Assembly: GCA_004791255.1 (NCBI GenBank)
Contig: SRUQ01000004.1
Location: forward strand, 324,031 to 388,030
Length of the DNA: 64,000 nt
From: a bacterium M00.F.Ca.ET.205.01.1.1
GTDB lineage: Bacteria; Pseudomonadota; Alphaproteobacteria; Rhizobiales; Rhizobiaceae
Direction of reading: 5' to 3'
The notes under the pieces are model-generated. The model saw only the letters and a list, made by a program, of their open reading frames with translations, had not been told where the DNA came from and did no database searches. Position numbers and translations under genes: made by a program. Shown here piece after piece: positions 25,713-34,438 of the stretch. The first letter of the stretch is position 1; each line of letters opens with the position of its first letter.

Positions 25713-27472
25713 CAGGCGGATTCCAGATCGATGGTGCGAGGCACCATAAGTGCGCTGACTGTCAGCGGATAATCGGTGATGAACGGCCCGCCCTTGAGCA
25801 CCTTGAGATCGCCGTCGACCTCGGTGAACACCTGGTTCAAGGCGGCGATCGCCGCCGCCATGTCGGGCTTGAAGGCGCCAAGAACGGTAGCTTGCGTCGG
25901 CAGCGGATTGATGATGGTGATCTGCTCGACCAGCGTGGCCGGGTCCATGGCCAGGAAGTCGATGCCGTCATCGTTGGGCGGGATCAGCAGATAATCCTCG
26001 GACAGCGTGATCTCGCCGGCGATCGGCATCACCGTTCGGCCGGCATAGGCCTGATAGCCGTCCTCGACATAGTCTTCCTCGACATAGGTCGGATCGCCTG
26101 GAACCGTGGTGACGGTGTTGCCCTTGCCGACCGTGCAGCCGATGGTCACCGAAGCGATCGGCGCGCCGTTCGATACGGTGATGGCATAGCCTATTATCTT
26201 GCCCGTCGCCGCGCCGCCCGGAATGCGGGGATCGACGATATAGGCATTGCAGCGGCAGGACAGCGCCTCGGCAAGGCTTGATGTCAGCGGTGCCGAGAAA
26301 CTGATCTGCACCGCACGCGACCGCTCCAGGATGATGCGGCGGGCACGACAGATCAGGAAGTCGATGCTGCGCCGGCCGCGCGTCGTGGTCAGATAGGCAC
26401 GATTACGCACATCGCCGATCGGCGGCGCGCCATCGGGAAACTCAGTTGTCGCCTCGTCGACCGGCTCGTCGGCGTCGCCGGAGGCATTCATCTCCGTCAC
26501 GTCCTGGCCGCCGGGATCGGTGAGGATGGCCTGGCAGTCGGCGACGAGCGTGAAGGACAACGTCTCCTGCCGGTTGCGGGAAACCTCATAGTCGGCAAGG
26601 AAAACCGGTTTCATCGTCCACACCGGGAACTGCCCGGTGCCGTTGGTCATGACGATCTGGTGATAGTCCTGCGGCACGACGAAGCCGTCGGTGCGGATGA
26701 TCGAGCAATCGCCGAAGGTCCAGCCACCACCGATGCGATCATCCTTTTCGGGAAAATCCTGCATCAACCCATCGCCGGTCAGCGACAGGATGGCGTAGCC
26801 GTTGCCTGAGCTCGCCGTGGTGAAGGCGGCGACAAGCTGCTTGGTGAAATCGACGGTGCCGGTCGCGGCCTGCGCCCAATTGATCGCCGCCGACACCTTG
26901 ATCGCGGTCAGCGGCGGCTCGCCGGGATCGATCGACAGGCTTTCGCGGATGAAATCGTCGCCGAACTCGATCAGCCCATCCTCGCCGTTGAGGATGTCAG
27001 AAGCTGTCACCCCCAGATCGACGCGGCCGATATGCCAGGCGTGGGTGTAGCCCTCCAGCACCGTGTCGGGATCATCCCGCAAATCGGCGTTGAGGAACAT
27101 CGGATCCCAGTAGGGCGCCACCTTCATCGTGTTGGCCAGCGCGCGCTTGAGCGCATCATAGTCGGACGGCCGCGCCATGATGGTCAGCGTGATCGCATTG
27201 CCCTGAATTTGCTGCGGCACCCCGACGAGGCGGCCGAACAGCAGCGGGATAACGCCGGCGGTCGGGTTCTTCTCGTCATACCAGGACAGCCATGCCCATT
27301 GCCTGCGACCAGGCGCGAGCAGCCCGACGCGCGGGTTCTTGACCGTGATGTCGAGACTGGCGAATGCGCCTTCCTTGTGGGTCAGCGAGATCGACACGAC
27401 CTGCTCGTCCTCGACCTGGTGCTCCATGCCGAAAACGGTCTCGTTCTCATCAACCCAGGCGAAGAAGAACAT
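25712..27472 (-). CDS. Large tail-tip/baseplate hub-like protein
   Basis: 586 aa. The N-terminal 170 residues (ISLTHKEGAFASLDITVKNP; LLFGRLVGVPQQ) look like a hub domain, while the C-terminal part has an acidic linker (GDPTYVEEDYVEDGYQAY) and a helix-rich end. Position two genes after the tape measure matches the Dit/Tal or gpJ-like place in siphophage tails. Exact family not assigned. Confidence 0.72.
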   Translation of the reverse strand: MFFFAWVDENETVFGMEHQVEDEQVVSISLTHKEGAFASLDITVKNPRVGLLAPGRRQWAWLSWYDEKNPTAGVIPLLFGRLVGVPQQIQGNAITLTIMARPSDYDALKRALANTMKVAPYWDPMFLNADLRDDPDTVLEGYTHAWHIGRVDLGVTASDILNGEDGLIEFGDDFIRESLSIDPGEPPLTAIKVSAAINWAQAATGTVDFTKQLVAAFTTASSGNGYAILSLTGDGLMQDFPEKDDRIGGGWTFGDCSIIRTDGFVVPQDYHQIVMTNGTGQFPVWTMKPVFLADYEVSRNRQETLSFTLVADCQAILTDPGGQDVTEMNASGDADEPVDEATTEFPDGAPPIGDVRNRAYLTTTRGRRSIDFLICRARRIILERSRAVQISFSAPLTSSLAEALSCRCNAYIVDPRIPGGAATGKIIGYAITVSNGAPIASVTIGCTVGKGNTVTTVPGDPTYVEEDYVEDGYQAYAGRTVMPIAGEITLSEDYLLIPPNDDGIDFLAMDPATLVEQITIINPLPTQATVLGAFKPDMAAAIAALNQVFTEVDGDLKVLKGGPFITDYPLTVSALMVPRTIDLESA

Positions 27473-27925
27473 TTACACTTCCTCGAGATCGAGCGACCAC
27501 GCCTCGTCGCCATCCCATTCGACAAGGCTGGTGCGATAGCCGGCGACGCGCATGGTCAGGCGCGGCCGGTAGAAGGTGAAAGCACCTTCCGTCCGCGTTG
27601 CTGGCTCGGCGGTGTTGCCGGCGACATCGCGCTCGGGCGAGCCTGTGGCGGTCAGATAGGAGAGCTCGACCACGCAATCGACTGTCAGCACCATGCCGGG
27701 CCAAATGCCAGACAGTGCCGGCTGCTGCTGGTCGGTGCAGGAGATGTTGGATTTGTATTTGCGATAGGTGCCGTCCGCGAGGTCGATCAGCGTACCGTTG
27801 ACGGTGCGGGCGAGCTGCGCGGCCCCATCGATCGGTTCCAGCGTCTGCGTGATGTTGCGCGCGCTGTAGGGCGGCACGCCAATCGGATCGAGTCGCAGCT
27901 CGGTCAGGTTGCTTTCGCTGATCAT
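27473..27925 (-). CDS. Distal tail protein
   Basis: 150 aa from MISESNLTELRLDPIGVPPY. Beta-rich, with KSNISCTDQQQPALSGIWPG in the middle and LTMRVAGYRTSLVEWDGDEA near the end. Likely a distal tail component assembled after the tape measure. The ATG at 27925 overlaps the tape-measure stop by four bases (ATGA); the longer frame from 28051 lies inside that gene. Confidence 0.72.
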   Translation of the reverse strand: MISESNLTELRLDPIGVPPYSARNITQTLEPIDGAAQLARTVNGTLIDLADGTYRKYKSNISCTDQQQPALSGIWPGMVLTVDCVVELSYLTATGSPERDVAGNTAEPATRTEGAFTFYRPRLTMRVAGYRTSLVEWDGDEAWSLDLEEV

Positions 27926-30519
27926 TTGCCGCCCGGCCTCCGGCCAGCCGACGTCATCGCTTCGCCAAGCGCGAACTGCTGGAAGCGTCGCACAGGATCG
28001 GCTTCCGCGATGAGGTCGAGAATATCGTTCTGGGTCGGACCGTATTGCCACTGGACGCGAACGGTCTTGCCGGAGAAGCCGGAGGCTGGCGCAAGATTGG
28101 ACACGGCCGGGCCGCCGCCAGCGAAACGAGGGATCGCCATCGATCGGTTGATGTTGTTGACGAAGCCGCCGAGCTTGAAGCCGCGCAGGGCCTTGAGCGG
28201 GATAAGGCCGCTATTGAGCGCGTGCATGAAGCCGACGCCATACTTGCGCACCGCCTTTGCCTGCATCACAAACTCAGTGTCCGACAGCCATGCTAGAATC
28301 CTGTCGCCGATTGGACCTCCTGGGCCACGCACCTGACCACCCTCGGCTAGACCCGGCGCCGATCCTCCACCGCTCCCGGAATCGCCGCCGAGCCCTGCCA
28401 ATTGCTTCAGCCGGCTGATCGCGTTCGAGATGCGGGTGATCAGGCTGTCGATGAAGTTGCCGATGCGGCTGATCGCATTCCCGGCAAAACTGGCGATGAC
28501 ATCCCAGATCTGCCCAATGCGAACCTTGAGGTTTTCCCAGGCGGGCAGCAAGGAAGCAACCAGCGGCGCGGCCCGCGAGGCCATGCCCGACAGGATGGCA
28601 AGCACGATCTCGGACACGCCGGAGAAGACCGATTGCACGATGTCGATCTGCGAACTCCAGAGATCGACGAACAGGGCCGGCGCGTCTTCGGCAAGCTTTG
28701 TGAACAGGTCGCGCACCAGGCCGATCTGCACCTGCCACAGCGACACGAACTCCTCGCCAGCCGTAGTCGCCGCCGCAATGACATTGTCCCACGTGAAAAG
28801 TTTCGCCAACTCTTGGAACGCCTGGCCGACAAGCTGGAACTGCAACACCCACAGATCGACAAATTTGGCACCGGCGTCTCGCGCTGCGGCGATGATGTTG
28901 TCCCAGGTGAAGATGGCGGAGACAGTCGCCCACGCTTTCTGCGCTCCTGCGACCAGAAAATTCCAGGCCTCCTGCGCCGCGGCCTTGATCTGGTCCCAGA
29001 AGACGATCACCGCGGCGGCAGCGGTGATCAGGCCGGCAACGATCAGCGCCGGCCAGCCGACGAGGAAGGCGATCAGGCCGATGAACTCGGTCGCACCGGC
29101 GACCAGCGCACCAAAGAAGGCGCCGGCCGATGCGATCAGGCCCCGGCTGAACACAAACGCCAGCACCGAGCCGAGTAACCGGAAGGTTGCCACGAGCGTT
29201 GTGGCTGCCGAACCGATGACCCGAAAGACGCCGAGCAACTGCAGCAGTGCCGCTCCGATCAGTAGCTGGCCTCCGGTGATCTTGGTGCCGAATACCTTGT
29301 TGAGGGCATCCGCCACCAGTTGCGAGGCATCCCTCACGGCCTTGAACAGCGGCAGGACCACGTTGTTCATCACGGCAAAGACGTCGCGGCCGAAGCCAAC
29401 GATCGCATCGCGCCAGATCAGTATCCACGGGTTGCGAACGCGGCTGTCGGCTCCGATCAGCGCAAAAAGCAGATCGCGGATGCCGGAAAGGATTTTTGCA
29501 TTGAGCGCTTGGCCGAATGCCAGGATGGCGTTCTTGTTCTGCACGATGACGTCACGCAGGCCAGTGGCAAGTGCCGTGATGCCGGGCGCGAATATCAGGC
29601 CAAGATGCTTCTTGATGCCAAAGGCTGCAGCCTGAACCTCGTCAAGCGTGTCGCCCATGGCGTCGCCGATCTCGGCATCCTGTTTGGAAAATGTGAAGCC
29701 GAGCCGTTCAGCCTCCTTCCCGAGGTCGCGGATGGCCGCTTTCCCCTGATTTAGGAACGGGATCATCAGAACGCCGGCCTTGCCGAAGAGTTCTATGGCC
29801 AGCGCGCTTTTCTTGGGGCCGTCAGGCATCTTTGCGAAGACGTCAGCCAGATCGCCGACAATATCTTCGGTCGCCCGGATATTACCGTTGGCGTCCTTTA
29901 CCCGAATGCCCAATTGGGCAAAGACATTGCTGCTCTGCTTGACCTGGGTCGCAGCCTTCTTCACCGACAATCCGAAGCGAGTTACGGTCACGCCTAGATC
30001 GCTAAAGGTCTCCGTCGAGAACCCATCTCCCTGCGTGATGGTAGATCCGGCATCGCCGAGTGTTTTGGCGGCCTTGGTGCCCTCGACGGCCGCTTCCGCG
30101 ATGGCCTTGTTAAGGCGCGACATGCCGGCGACGAACTGTTCCTGATCGACATCAGCCTGCTTTGCCGCGAAGGACAGGCGACCATAGGCATCAATCTGCA
30201 GGCCGGTCTTCTCGGCCGCCTTCCCAGCTGCGTCGGCCGCCTCGGCCCCGGATTTTGCGAGCGAGAACAGCCCGGCAGCGGCAGCGGAGGATGCCGCGGC
30301 CAAACCCGTCCCGATCAGCGCGAGACGCTGGCCGACGACGGCAAGATCGCCGCCCAGCGTCTTGAGACTGGCGCTGAACTGGCCAAAATTGGCCTTGAGC
30401 GCCGCCGCCTGTATCTGGTTGAACGCCTTCTCGCCGGCATCGCCGAGTTGCTTCAACTGATCCTTGATCGCATCGCCGCCTTCAAGGGCAATGCGCTGGA
30501 CGATGGTCTTGTTGGCCAT
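27922..30519 (-). CDS. Tail tape measure protein
   Basis: 865 aa, longest tail gene. The N-terminal coiled coil (MANKTIVQRIALEGGDAIKD; KQLGDAGEKAFNQIQ) is typical of tape measures. Hydrophobic segments lie near 425-500 (VIGSAATTLVATF; LIAFLVGWPALIVAGLI), and Trp-rich repeats of the type FTWDNIIAAARDAGAKFVDLW occur three times in variant form at about 535-640. It sets tail length and is injected at infection. Length predicts a tail of roughly 130 nm by the usual 0.15 nm per residue rule. Confidence 0.9.
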   Translation of the reverse strand: MANKTIVQRIALEGGDAIKDQLKQLGDAGEKAFNQIQAAALKANFGQFSASLKTLGGDLAVVGQRLALIGTGLAAASSAAAAGLFSLAKSGAEAADAAGKAAEKTGLQIDAYGRLSFAAKQADVDQEQFVAGMSRLNKAIAEAAVEGTKAAKTLGDAGSTITQGDGFSTETFSDLGVTVTRFGLSVKKAATQVKQSSNVFAQLGIRVKDANGNIRATEDIVGDLADVFAKMPDGPKKSALAIELFGKAGVLMIPFLNQGKAAIRDLGKEAERLGFTFSKQDAEIGDAMGDTLDEVQAAAFGIKKHLGLIFAPGITALATGLRDVIVQNKNAILAFGQALNAKILSGIRDLLFALIGADSRVRNPWILIWRDAIVGFGRDVFAVMNNVVLPLFKAVRDASQLVADALNKVFGTKITGGQLLIGAALLQLLGVFRVIGSAATTLVATFRLLGSVLAFVFSRGLIASAGAFFGALVAGATEFIGLIAFLVGWPALIVAGLITAAAAVIVFWDQIKAAAQEAWNFLVAGAQKAWATVSAIFTWDNIIAAARDAGAKFVDLWVLQFQLVGQAFQELAKLFTWDNVIAAATTAGEEFVSLWQVQIGLVRDLFTKLAEDAPALFVDLWSSQIDIVQSVFSGVSEIVLAILSGMASRAAPLVASLLPAWENLKVRIGQIWDVIASFAGNAISRIGNFIDSLITRISNAISRLKQLAGLGGDSGSGGGSAPGLAEGGQVRGPGGPIGDRILAWLSDTEFVMQAKAVRKYGVGFMHALNSGLIPLKALRGFKLGGFVNNINRSMAIPRFAGGGPAVSNLAPASGFSGKTVRVQWQYGPTQNDILDLIAEADPVRRFQQFALGEAMTSAGRRPGGK

Positions 30520-30522
30520 GGG

Positions 30523-31173
30523 TCAACCGTTCGGATTGAGGTGTTTCAGGTAGAGGTCGCCGAGCTTCGCGGCGGCTCGCTCGGTGATTTGCCGGATCGA
30601 GAACCGATCCCGGATGTTGACGCGAGGGACGCCGACATAGAGCGGCACCAATCGCACCTCGCCCTTGCCGCCTGGATTTCGACCGCGTTTGAGCTGCGAC
30701 AGCGATATGCCTTTTTGCGCGCGAGCTTTCGTGACCCGGATGTTGGCACCAAGCAGCGGCGGCTTGCCGGGCCGTTTGATCGAATAGAGAGGGTGACCGA
30801 TCCGGGCTCGATATTCCGACGGGCGAAGGCGTGCGCCACCTCGCCCCTTCGGCGCATCAGGCAACGGCAGCCACAATAATGGCTGGCCGGAAATCGTGGC
30901 GCCCTCTTCAAAGACGCCCGCATATCGGATCTTGTGATAGATCACGGCTGCCGCGCTCATGGACACGCCGCGCTTGGGATACAGATTGACCCTCAGAGCG
31001 TTCTGCCAACGTTTCGAGAATCCGGCAGAGGCGATATCCTGCCTGCCCTCACGCTTGACGATATCCGCCGCCTCGGCGATCGCTTCCGTTCCAGCGAGTG
31101 CAATTGGAACCTCGAACGAGGCCAGCGCGACCCCGAACTCACCGTCCTTTCGCTGGTAGCGGAATCGCGCCAT
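30523..31173 (-). CDS. DUF6441-type tail protein
   Basis: 216 aa basic protein (MARFRYQRKDGEFGVAL; SKRWQNALRVNLYPKR; LGANIRVTKARAQKGISL). It matches the DUF6441 pattern of alphaproteobacterial prophages, encoded just upstream of the tape measure. Probably a tail assembly factor. It starts three to four bases from the tape-measure gene on one side and faces the plus-strand moron on the other. Confidence 0.78.
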   Translation of the reverse strand: MARFRYQRKDGEFGVALASFEVPIALAGTEAIAEAADIVKREGRQDIASAGFSKRWQNALRVNLYPKRGVSMSAAAVIYHKIRYAGVFEEGATISGQPLLWLPLPDAPKGRGGARLRPSEYRARIGHPLYSIKRPGKPPLLGANIRVTKARAQKGISLSQLKRGRNPGGKGEVRLVPLYVGVPRVNIRDRFSIRQITERAAAKLGDLYLKHLNPNG

Positions 31174-31231
31174 TGGACAGTAACCCCGTCCTATGCTTTC
31201 ATTGGAAGGTGAAGGCGCAGGGGAAACTGCT

Positions 31232-31522
31232 ATGCCAATAGTTCAACACGAAATCCGCAAGCGCGGATTCTTCGGCCATCTGTTCAAGTGGCTATTCATC
31301 ATCTTCAACATTCTCATGGTGCTCTGGCTTTTCGCTTATTGGTCGAAGATCGGCGGCATGGTCGACCAGGGAAGCCAGGCTGAACGTGCCGGCGGAGCGA
31401 TCGGCGCGGCAATCGGCACCGGCATGCTTGTCTTCTTCTGGGTAGCCGGCGACATCATCCTTGGCCTCTTCACTCTGCTGACCAGGGGGAAGAAGATCCT
31501 GATCACGGAAGACGTCAGATGA
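31232..31522 (+). CDS. Moron membrane protein
   Basis: 96 aa with two membrane helices (about 14-34 and 62-84; WLFIIFNILMVLWLFAYW and MLVFFWVAGDIILGLF) and a Gly-rich link. Read against the late operon. The ATG at 31232 has AGGGGAA upstream; the longer frame from 31193 is unsupported. It overlaps the BLIP-like gene by four bases (ATGA), forming a two-gene unit likely expressed in the lysogen. Confidence 0.75.
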   Translation: MPIVQHEIRKRGFFGHLFKWLFIIFNILMVLWLFAYWSKIGGMVDQGSQAERAGGAIGAAIGTGMLVFFWVAGDIILGLFTLLTRGKKILITEDVR

Positions 31523-31803
31523 CCCGCATCCTCGCCGCACTAGCCATTGCCATGTCGACCATGCCTGCCATGGCCTCCGATTGCTCTGTCACCAAAGCTC
31601 AATACAACGCCCTGACGAACGGCATCAGCTATCGACAGGCTGTAAGCATCCTCGGCTGCGAAGGCGAAGAAATGAGCAGCAGCGACATCGCCGGTTACAG
31701 CACCATCATGTACATGTGGGAAGGCGACGGATGGGGCGGAAACATGAACGCCATGTTCCAGAATGACGAGATGGTATCCAAGGCGCAGTTCGGCCTGAAA
31801 TAA
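31519..31803 (+). CDS. Secreted BLIP-like/DUF3862 moron protein
   Basis: 94 aa with a signal peptide (residues 1-19, cleavage after AMA) and one domain of the beta-lactamase-inhibitor-protein fold: NGISYRQAVSILGCEGEE, then YSTIMYMWEGDG, then NAMFQNDEMVSKAQFGL, matching the family pattern of ITxGMSYxQVxxIxG, YxWxG and FxNGxxVxKxQxGL. Two Cys (about 22 and 47) could bridge. A periplasmic protein-binding role is likely; a beta-lactamase target is not shown. Confidence 0.8.
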   Translation: MTRILAALAIAMSTMPAMASDCSVTKAQYNALTNGISYRQAVSILGCEGEEMSSSDIAGYSTIMYMWEGDGWGGNMNAMFQNDEMVSKAQFGLK

Positions 31804-31806
31804 GAT

Positions 31807-32046
31807 TCAGGCCGGCCGGTCGCCAGACAGTTCTCGCAACGCGGATTTGACGGCTTTTGGCTCGCCTCTGGCGGCAGTTGCTTGGATCGCCAGGCTTTCG
31901 CCCATCTCTCGCTTCGCATCCGCTTCAGCGAAACGAAGCGCGCCATGCAACTCCCTCGGCGTCATCTTCCAGAGGATATCCCACTCGTACCCATGGCGAC
32001 GCTTGAGGCGAGTGATTATTTCCGCGATTTCGTAGCCGGCGCCTTT
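31807..32046 (-). CDS. Tail assembly chaperone, frameshifted T extension
   Basis: An open frame lying -1 to the gpG-like gene continues past its stop for about 78 codons (GYEIAEIITRLKRRHGYEWD; LWKMTPRELHGALRFAEADA) and ends at 31807. The L-W-x-M-T-P-R-E-L pattern is typical of T-type tail chaperone ends. It lacks its own good start until an internal ATG, so it is probably made as a G-T fusion by -1 slippage near 32043-32049. Confidence 0.68.
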   Translation of the reverse strand, partial: KGAGYEIAEIITRLKRRHGYEWDILWKMTPRELHGALRFAEADAKREMGESLAIQATAARGEPKAVKSALRELSGDRPA

Positions 32047-32429
32047 GCCAATGCTACGGCCCCGTCTTTGACCGCCAGCAGCGCTGTCAGCTTTTCCAAG
32101 AAGGGGCCGATTCCGTTTGGGAGCGTGACCTTGATAATGGCGCCGAGGATGTCGACCTGCGCCTCAAGTGGAAGCCGACCGGCGGCGGTCTGGTAGGCCT
32201 CGTCGCCAGGATGGCCGACGCCAGCAGCGATGACCGCCGCAATGGCATCGCCGCTCATGGCAAGAAGGCTCGAAACGTCCACCTCCTTGCCCGACATCAG
32301 CTTCTTGATTTCCGGAAAATCCGTGATGAGCGAGGCAATGCCGGCGGCGGAGACGCCAAACACCTCGATCTGCTTACCGCTGACGGTGACTTTCTCCGTC
32401 AGCGGCGCAATGTCCAGAAGGCCAACCAT
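32016..32429 (-). CDS. Tail assembly chaperone (gpG-like)
   Basis: 137 aa, mainly helical (ITDFPEIKKLMSGKEVDV; GIGPFLEKLTALLAVKDG), located between the tail tube and tape-measure genes, as gpG is in lambda-like tails. It ends LAKAPATKSRK. A lysine codon AAG at 32043-32045 precedes the stop by eight codons and fits a -1 slip into the T frame. Confidence 0.75.
   Translation of the reverse strand: MVGLLDIAPLTEKVTVSGKQIEVFGVSAAGIASLITDFPEIKKLMSGKEVDVSSLLAMSGDAIAAVIAAGVGHPGDEAYQTAAGRLPLEAQVDILGAIIKVTLPNGIGPFLEKLTALLAVKDGAVALAKAPATKSRK
32043..32049 (-). promoter_or_regulatory. Candidate -1 ribosomal frameshift site
   Basis: In the gpG frame the codons read GCA AAG at the heptamer G-GCA-AAG. Lambda uses G-GGA-AAG. 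The A-site AAG can re-pair as AAA in the -1 frame; the P-site GCA to GGC re-pairing is poorer than in lambda, so efficiency is uncertain. The -1 frame is open on both sides and runs into the T extension. Confidence 0.5.
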
Positions 32430-32435
32430 GTTCGA

Positions 32436-32966
32436 TCAGGCCTGCGGCGAGACGGTCATGGTGCCGAAGTCCGACGATCCGTCGGTGTGTTCGGTCGCCA
32501 GCAGGTCGCCCGTGATTTCGATCTGGCCGAAATCGTCGCCTGAAATCGGGGAGAAGCTGCCGGTCGGCCCGAATGACACCGAGGGGAATACCCCATGCAC
32601 GGTGTTGCCGACATTGTTGTCACCGACGAATTCGAGCGCGCCGGTGATCGTCGATACCGACATGATGCTCAAGACTTCGTCGGAGCCGGATGTCTCGACT
32701 TCCGACATGAACATCATGGCGAGGTTCGGCGCGGTGATCTCGTCGAGCACGATGCGGATCTGCACCGCCTGGTTGTTGTACTGGGTGAAATCGGTTTTCT
32801 TCGAGCCGCCGCGCGTCTTCTTGTGTTCGAGCTTGTCGACGGAGGGCGTCAGCTCGCACTCGACGATGTTGCCGAGGTCACGCTGGACGCCGCCGGTCGG
32901 CGTCCACAGGCACTTGCCGGTGCCCTGGAAATAGTTGGTGGTGCTGGGAGAAGCAACCAGAGGCAT
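32436..32966 (-). CDS. Major tail tube protein
   Basis: 176 aa, all-beta, with the pattern of phage tail-tube proteins (MPLVASPSTTNYFQGTGKC; LDEITAPNLAMMFMSE; GDLLATEHTDGSSDFGTM). It lies between the tail-terminator-like gene and the chaperone. It forms the stacked rings of the tail shaft. ATG at 32966, 16 bases after the preceding gene. Confidence 0.8.
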   Translation of the reverse strand: MPLVASPSTTNYFQGTGKCLWTPTGGVQRDLGNIVECELTPSVDKLEHKKTRGGSKKTDFTQYNNQAVQIRIVLDEITAPNLAMMFMSEVETSGSDEVLSIMSVSTITGALEFVGDNNVGNTVHGVFPSVSFGPTGSFSPISGDDFGQIEITGDLLATEHTDGSSDFGTMTVSPQA

Positions 32967-32982
32967 GATCGTTTCCTTTCGG

Positions 32983-33435
32983 TCAGACGGCGAGAGAGCC
33001 GGGTTTCATGAGGTAGGTGAAGGTGAAGCCGACGCCGATGCCGCCCTCCATGGAGCGACCGCGTTCCGTCGCGGTGTTCGATCCTTCGATGTCGATCGCC
33101 ACCTTATTGATGGTGAGATTGAGCAAAGCGTCGTCCATCATCACCGCGTCGATCAATTTTGCGCGCAGCAGATTGAGCTTCGTTCCGACTTCCGTAGCAC
33201 TGGCTTCAAGCCTGAATTGCACCTCCGGCATCATTGCCATATGCACCGGAGAAGGCGGCTGACCGGGGCGCCGGGGAGGAACCGCGCCGACCGACTCCTC
33301 GCGGCCGTCGAACAGGATGACGGCCGGCAGGTTCGAGCCCGACACGTCGGTCTCGTTGCGGCGCAGGCTTAGCGACGTGTCGATGGATCCGGCAACGATC
33401 AGCAGCCGGGCAAGGATGGCTTCGCGCGGGTCCAT
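32983..33435 (-). CDS. Tail terminator-like protein
   Basis: 150 aa (MDPREAILARLLIVAGSIDT; LPAVILFDGREE; MPEVQFRLEASATEVGTKLN). The opening helix, a strand with an FDG turn, and position right before the tail tube fit a gpU-like tail terminator/minor tail protein. Its start overlaps the preceding stop (TAATG). Confidence 0.7.
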   Translation of the reverse strand: MDPREAILARLLIVAGSIDTSLSLRRNETDVSGSNLPAVILFDGREESVGAVPPRRPGQPPSPVHMAMMPEVQFRLEASATEVGTKLNLLRAKLIDAVMMDDALLNLTINKVAIDIEGSNTATERGRSMEGGIGVGFTFTYLMKPGSLAV

Positions 33436-33779
33436 TATTTCTCCGACAGCAGCAGCCGCAACTCGCCGCCGGGCTCGCCGGTCGGCGCCGGCAGCGGCTC
33501 GTGGTTGATGATCTTCCAGTCCTTGCCGTTGAGCGTCAGCACCATGCCGTCGACATCGTCAGCCGAGATGCCCTTTTCGACCATCTCCGAAACGCGCACC
33601 GTTGCCGCCGGCCCGATAGTGGCGACGTCGACGCCCTTGAATCCGACCAATTGGCCCGATGTCTTGTCCATAGCGCGGAGACCGATCGGCGTGCCGGTCG
33701 TATCGTCGATCGTCAACACCGCATCGACCGCGATCGGGCCGGCGTAGAGCGCGTCGTAATGGATATCCCATGTGCTCAT
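33435..33779 (-). CDS. Head-tail connector/adaptor-like protein
   Basis: 114 aa from MSTWDIHYDALYAGPIAVDA. The length, beta-rich nature (AVLTIDDTTG; LTLNGKDWKIINHEPLP) and place between the head and tail genes fit an FII-like head-tail connector. The ATG at 33779 overlaps the FkbM gene stop (TGATG); the longer frame from 34187 is inside that gene. Confidence 0.68.
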   Translation of the reverse strand: MSTWDIHYDALYAGPIAVDAVLTIDDTTGTPIGLRAMDKTSGQLVGFKGVDVATIGPAATVRVSEMVEKGISADDVDGMVLTLNGKDWKIINHEPLPAPTGEPGGELRLLLSEK

Positions 33780-34438
33780 CAGGCGCCCCAGATCGCTGCC
33801 TGGTCGGCGACGCGGACGAAGATCATGTTGGAGCCGCACCAGGAGTGCAGGCAGAAACCCTTGGCCGCCATCAGCGCGGCAAGTTCGTGGCTGGTGTCGC
33901 CGGCGCCGCAATCGGCCTCGGCGATGACCAATTTTGGCGCGCTTGCGCCGAAATCCGCTCCGGCCAGCACGTCGATATCGAGGCCTTCGATGTCGATCGA
34001 CAGAAGGTCCGGCCAGATGCCGCCGGCGTGATGGGTGACGATCTGGTTGAGCGTCATCACGGGCAGTTCGACGCTGCGCACGATGCCGAGCGTGGCGGCG
34101 GTGGCGACGTCGAAGGTGAAGCGGCCGGGATCGGCGGCGACATGGTGGAAAGTCAGCCGCCCGACAAAGGGCGCCACGCCGACGCACAGATTGACGTCAT
34201 CGGGCCGCGCCTTGATGAACAGGGCAAACTGCGCCTCGTTCGGCTCGACATTGATGCCGCGCGAGCCGCGCTCATAAAGCAGCGCCGTATTCGAAAGATC
34301 GAACGGATGATAGGCGCCGACGTCCAGATAGGACGGCTTTTCGATGCCCAGCCGCTTGAAGATGTTGAGCACGGCAAGATCGTCGCCATGCTGCGCATAG
34401 GAGCGGTCGCCGAACCATTGATCGCGGTGGCCGGTCAC
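33779..34438 (-). CDS. FkbM-family methyltransferase
   Basis: 219 aa SAM-dependent methyltransferase. Motif I is YLDVGAYHPF, then INVEPNEAQF, LNQIVTHH, and the FkbM signature LLSIDIEGLDIDVLAG with IAEADC. Members commonly O-methylate sugars. The start is GTG at 34438, overlapping the preceding stop by four bases (GTGA); the upstream reading to 34537 runs inside the neighbour. Together with the 935-residue fusion it suggests glycan methylation linked to the virion or the host envelope. Confidence 0.85.
   Translation of the reverse strand: MTGHRDQWFGDRSYAQHGDDLAVLNIFKRLGIEKPSYLDVGAYHPFDLSNTALLYERGSRGINVEPNEAQFALFIKARPDDVNLCVGVAPFVGRLTFHHVAADPGRFTFDVATAATLGIVRSVELPVMTLNQIVTHHAGGIWPDLLSIDIEGLDIDVLAGADFGASAPKLVIAEADCGAGDTSHELAALMAAKGFCLHSWCGSNMIFVRVADQAAIWGA

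Noticed and set aside
31173-31197. Promoter TTGGAC/TATGCT before the moron
   Set aside because: Spacer is 13 bases, too short for a sigma-70 promoter.
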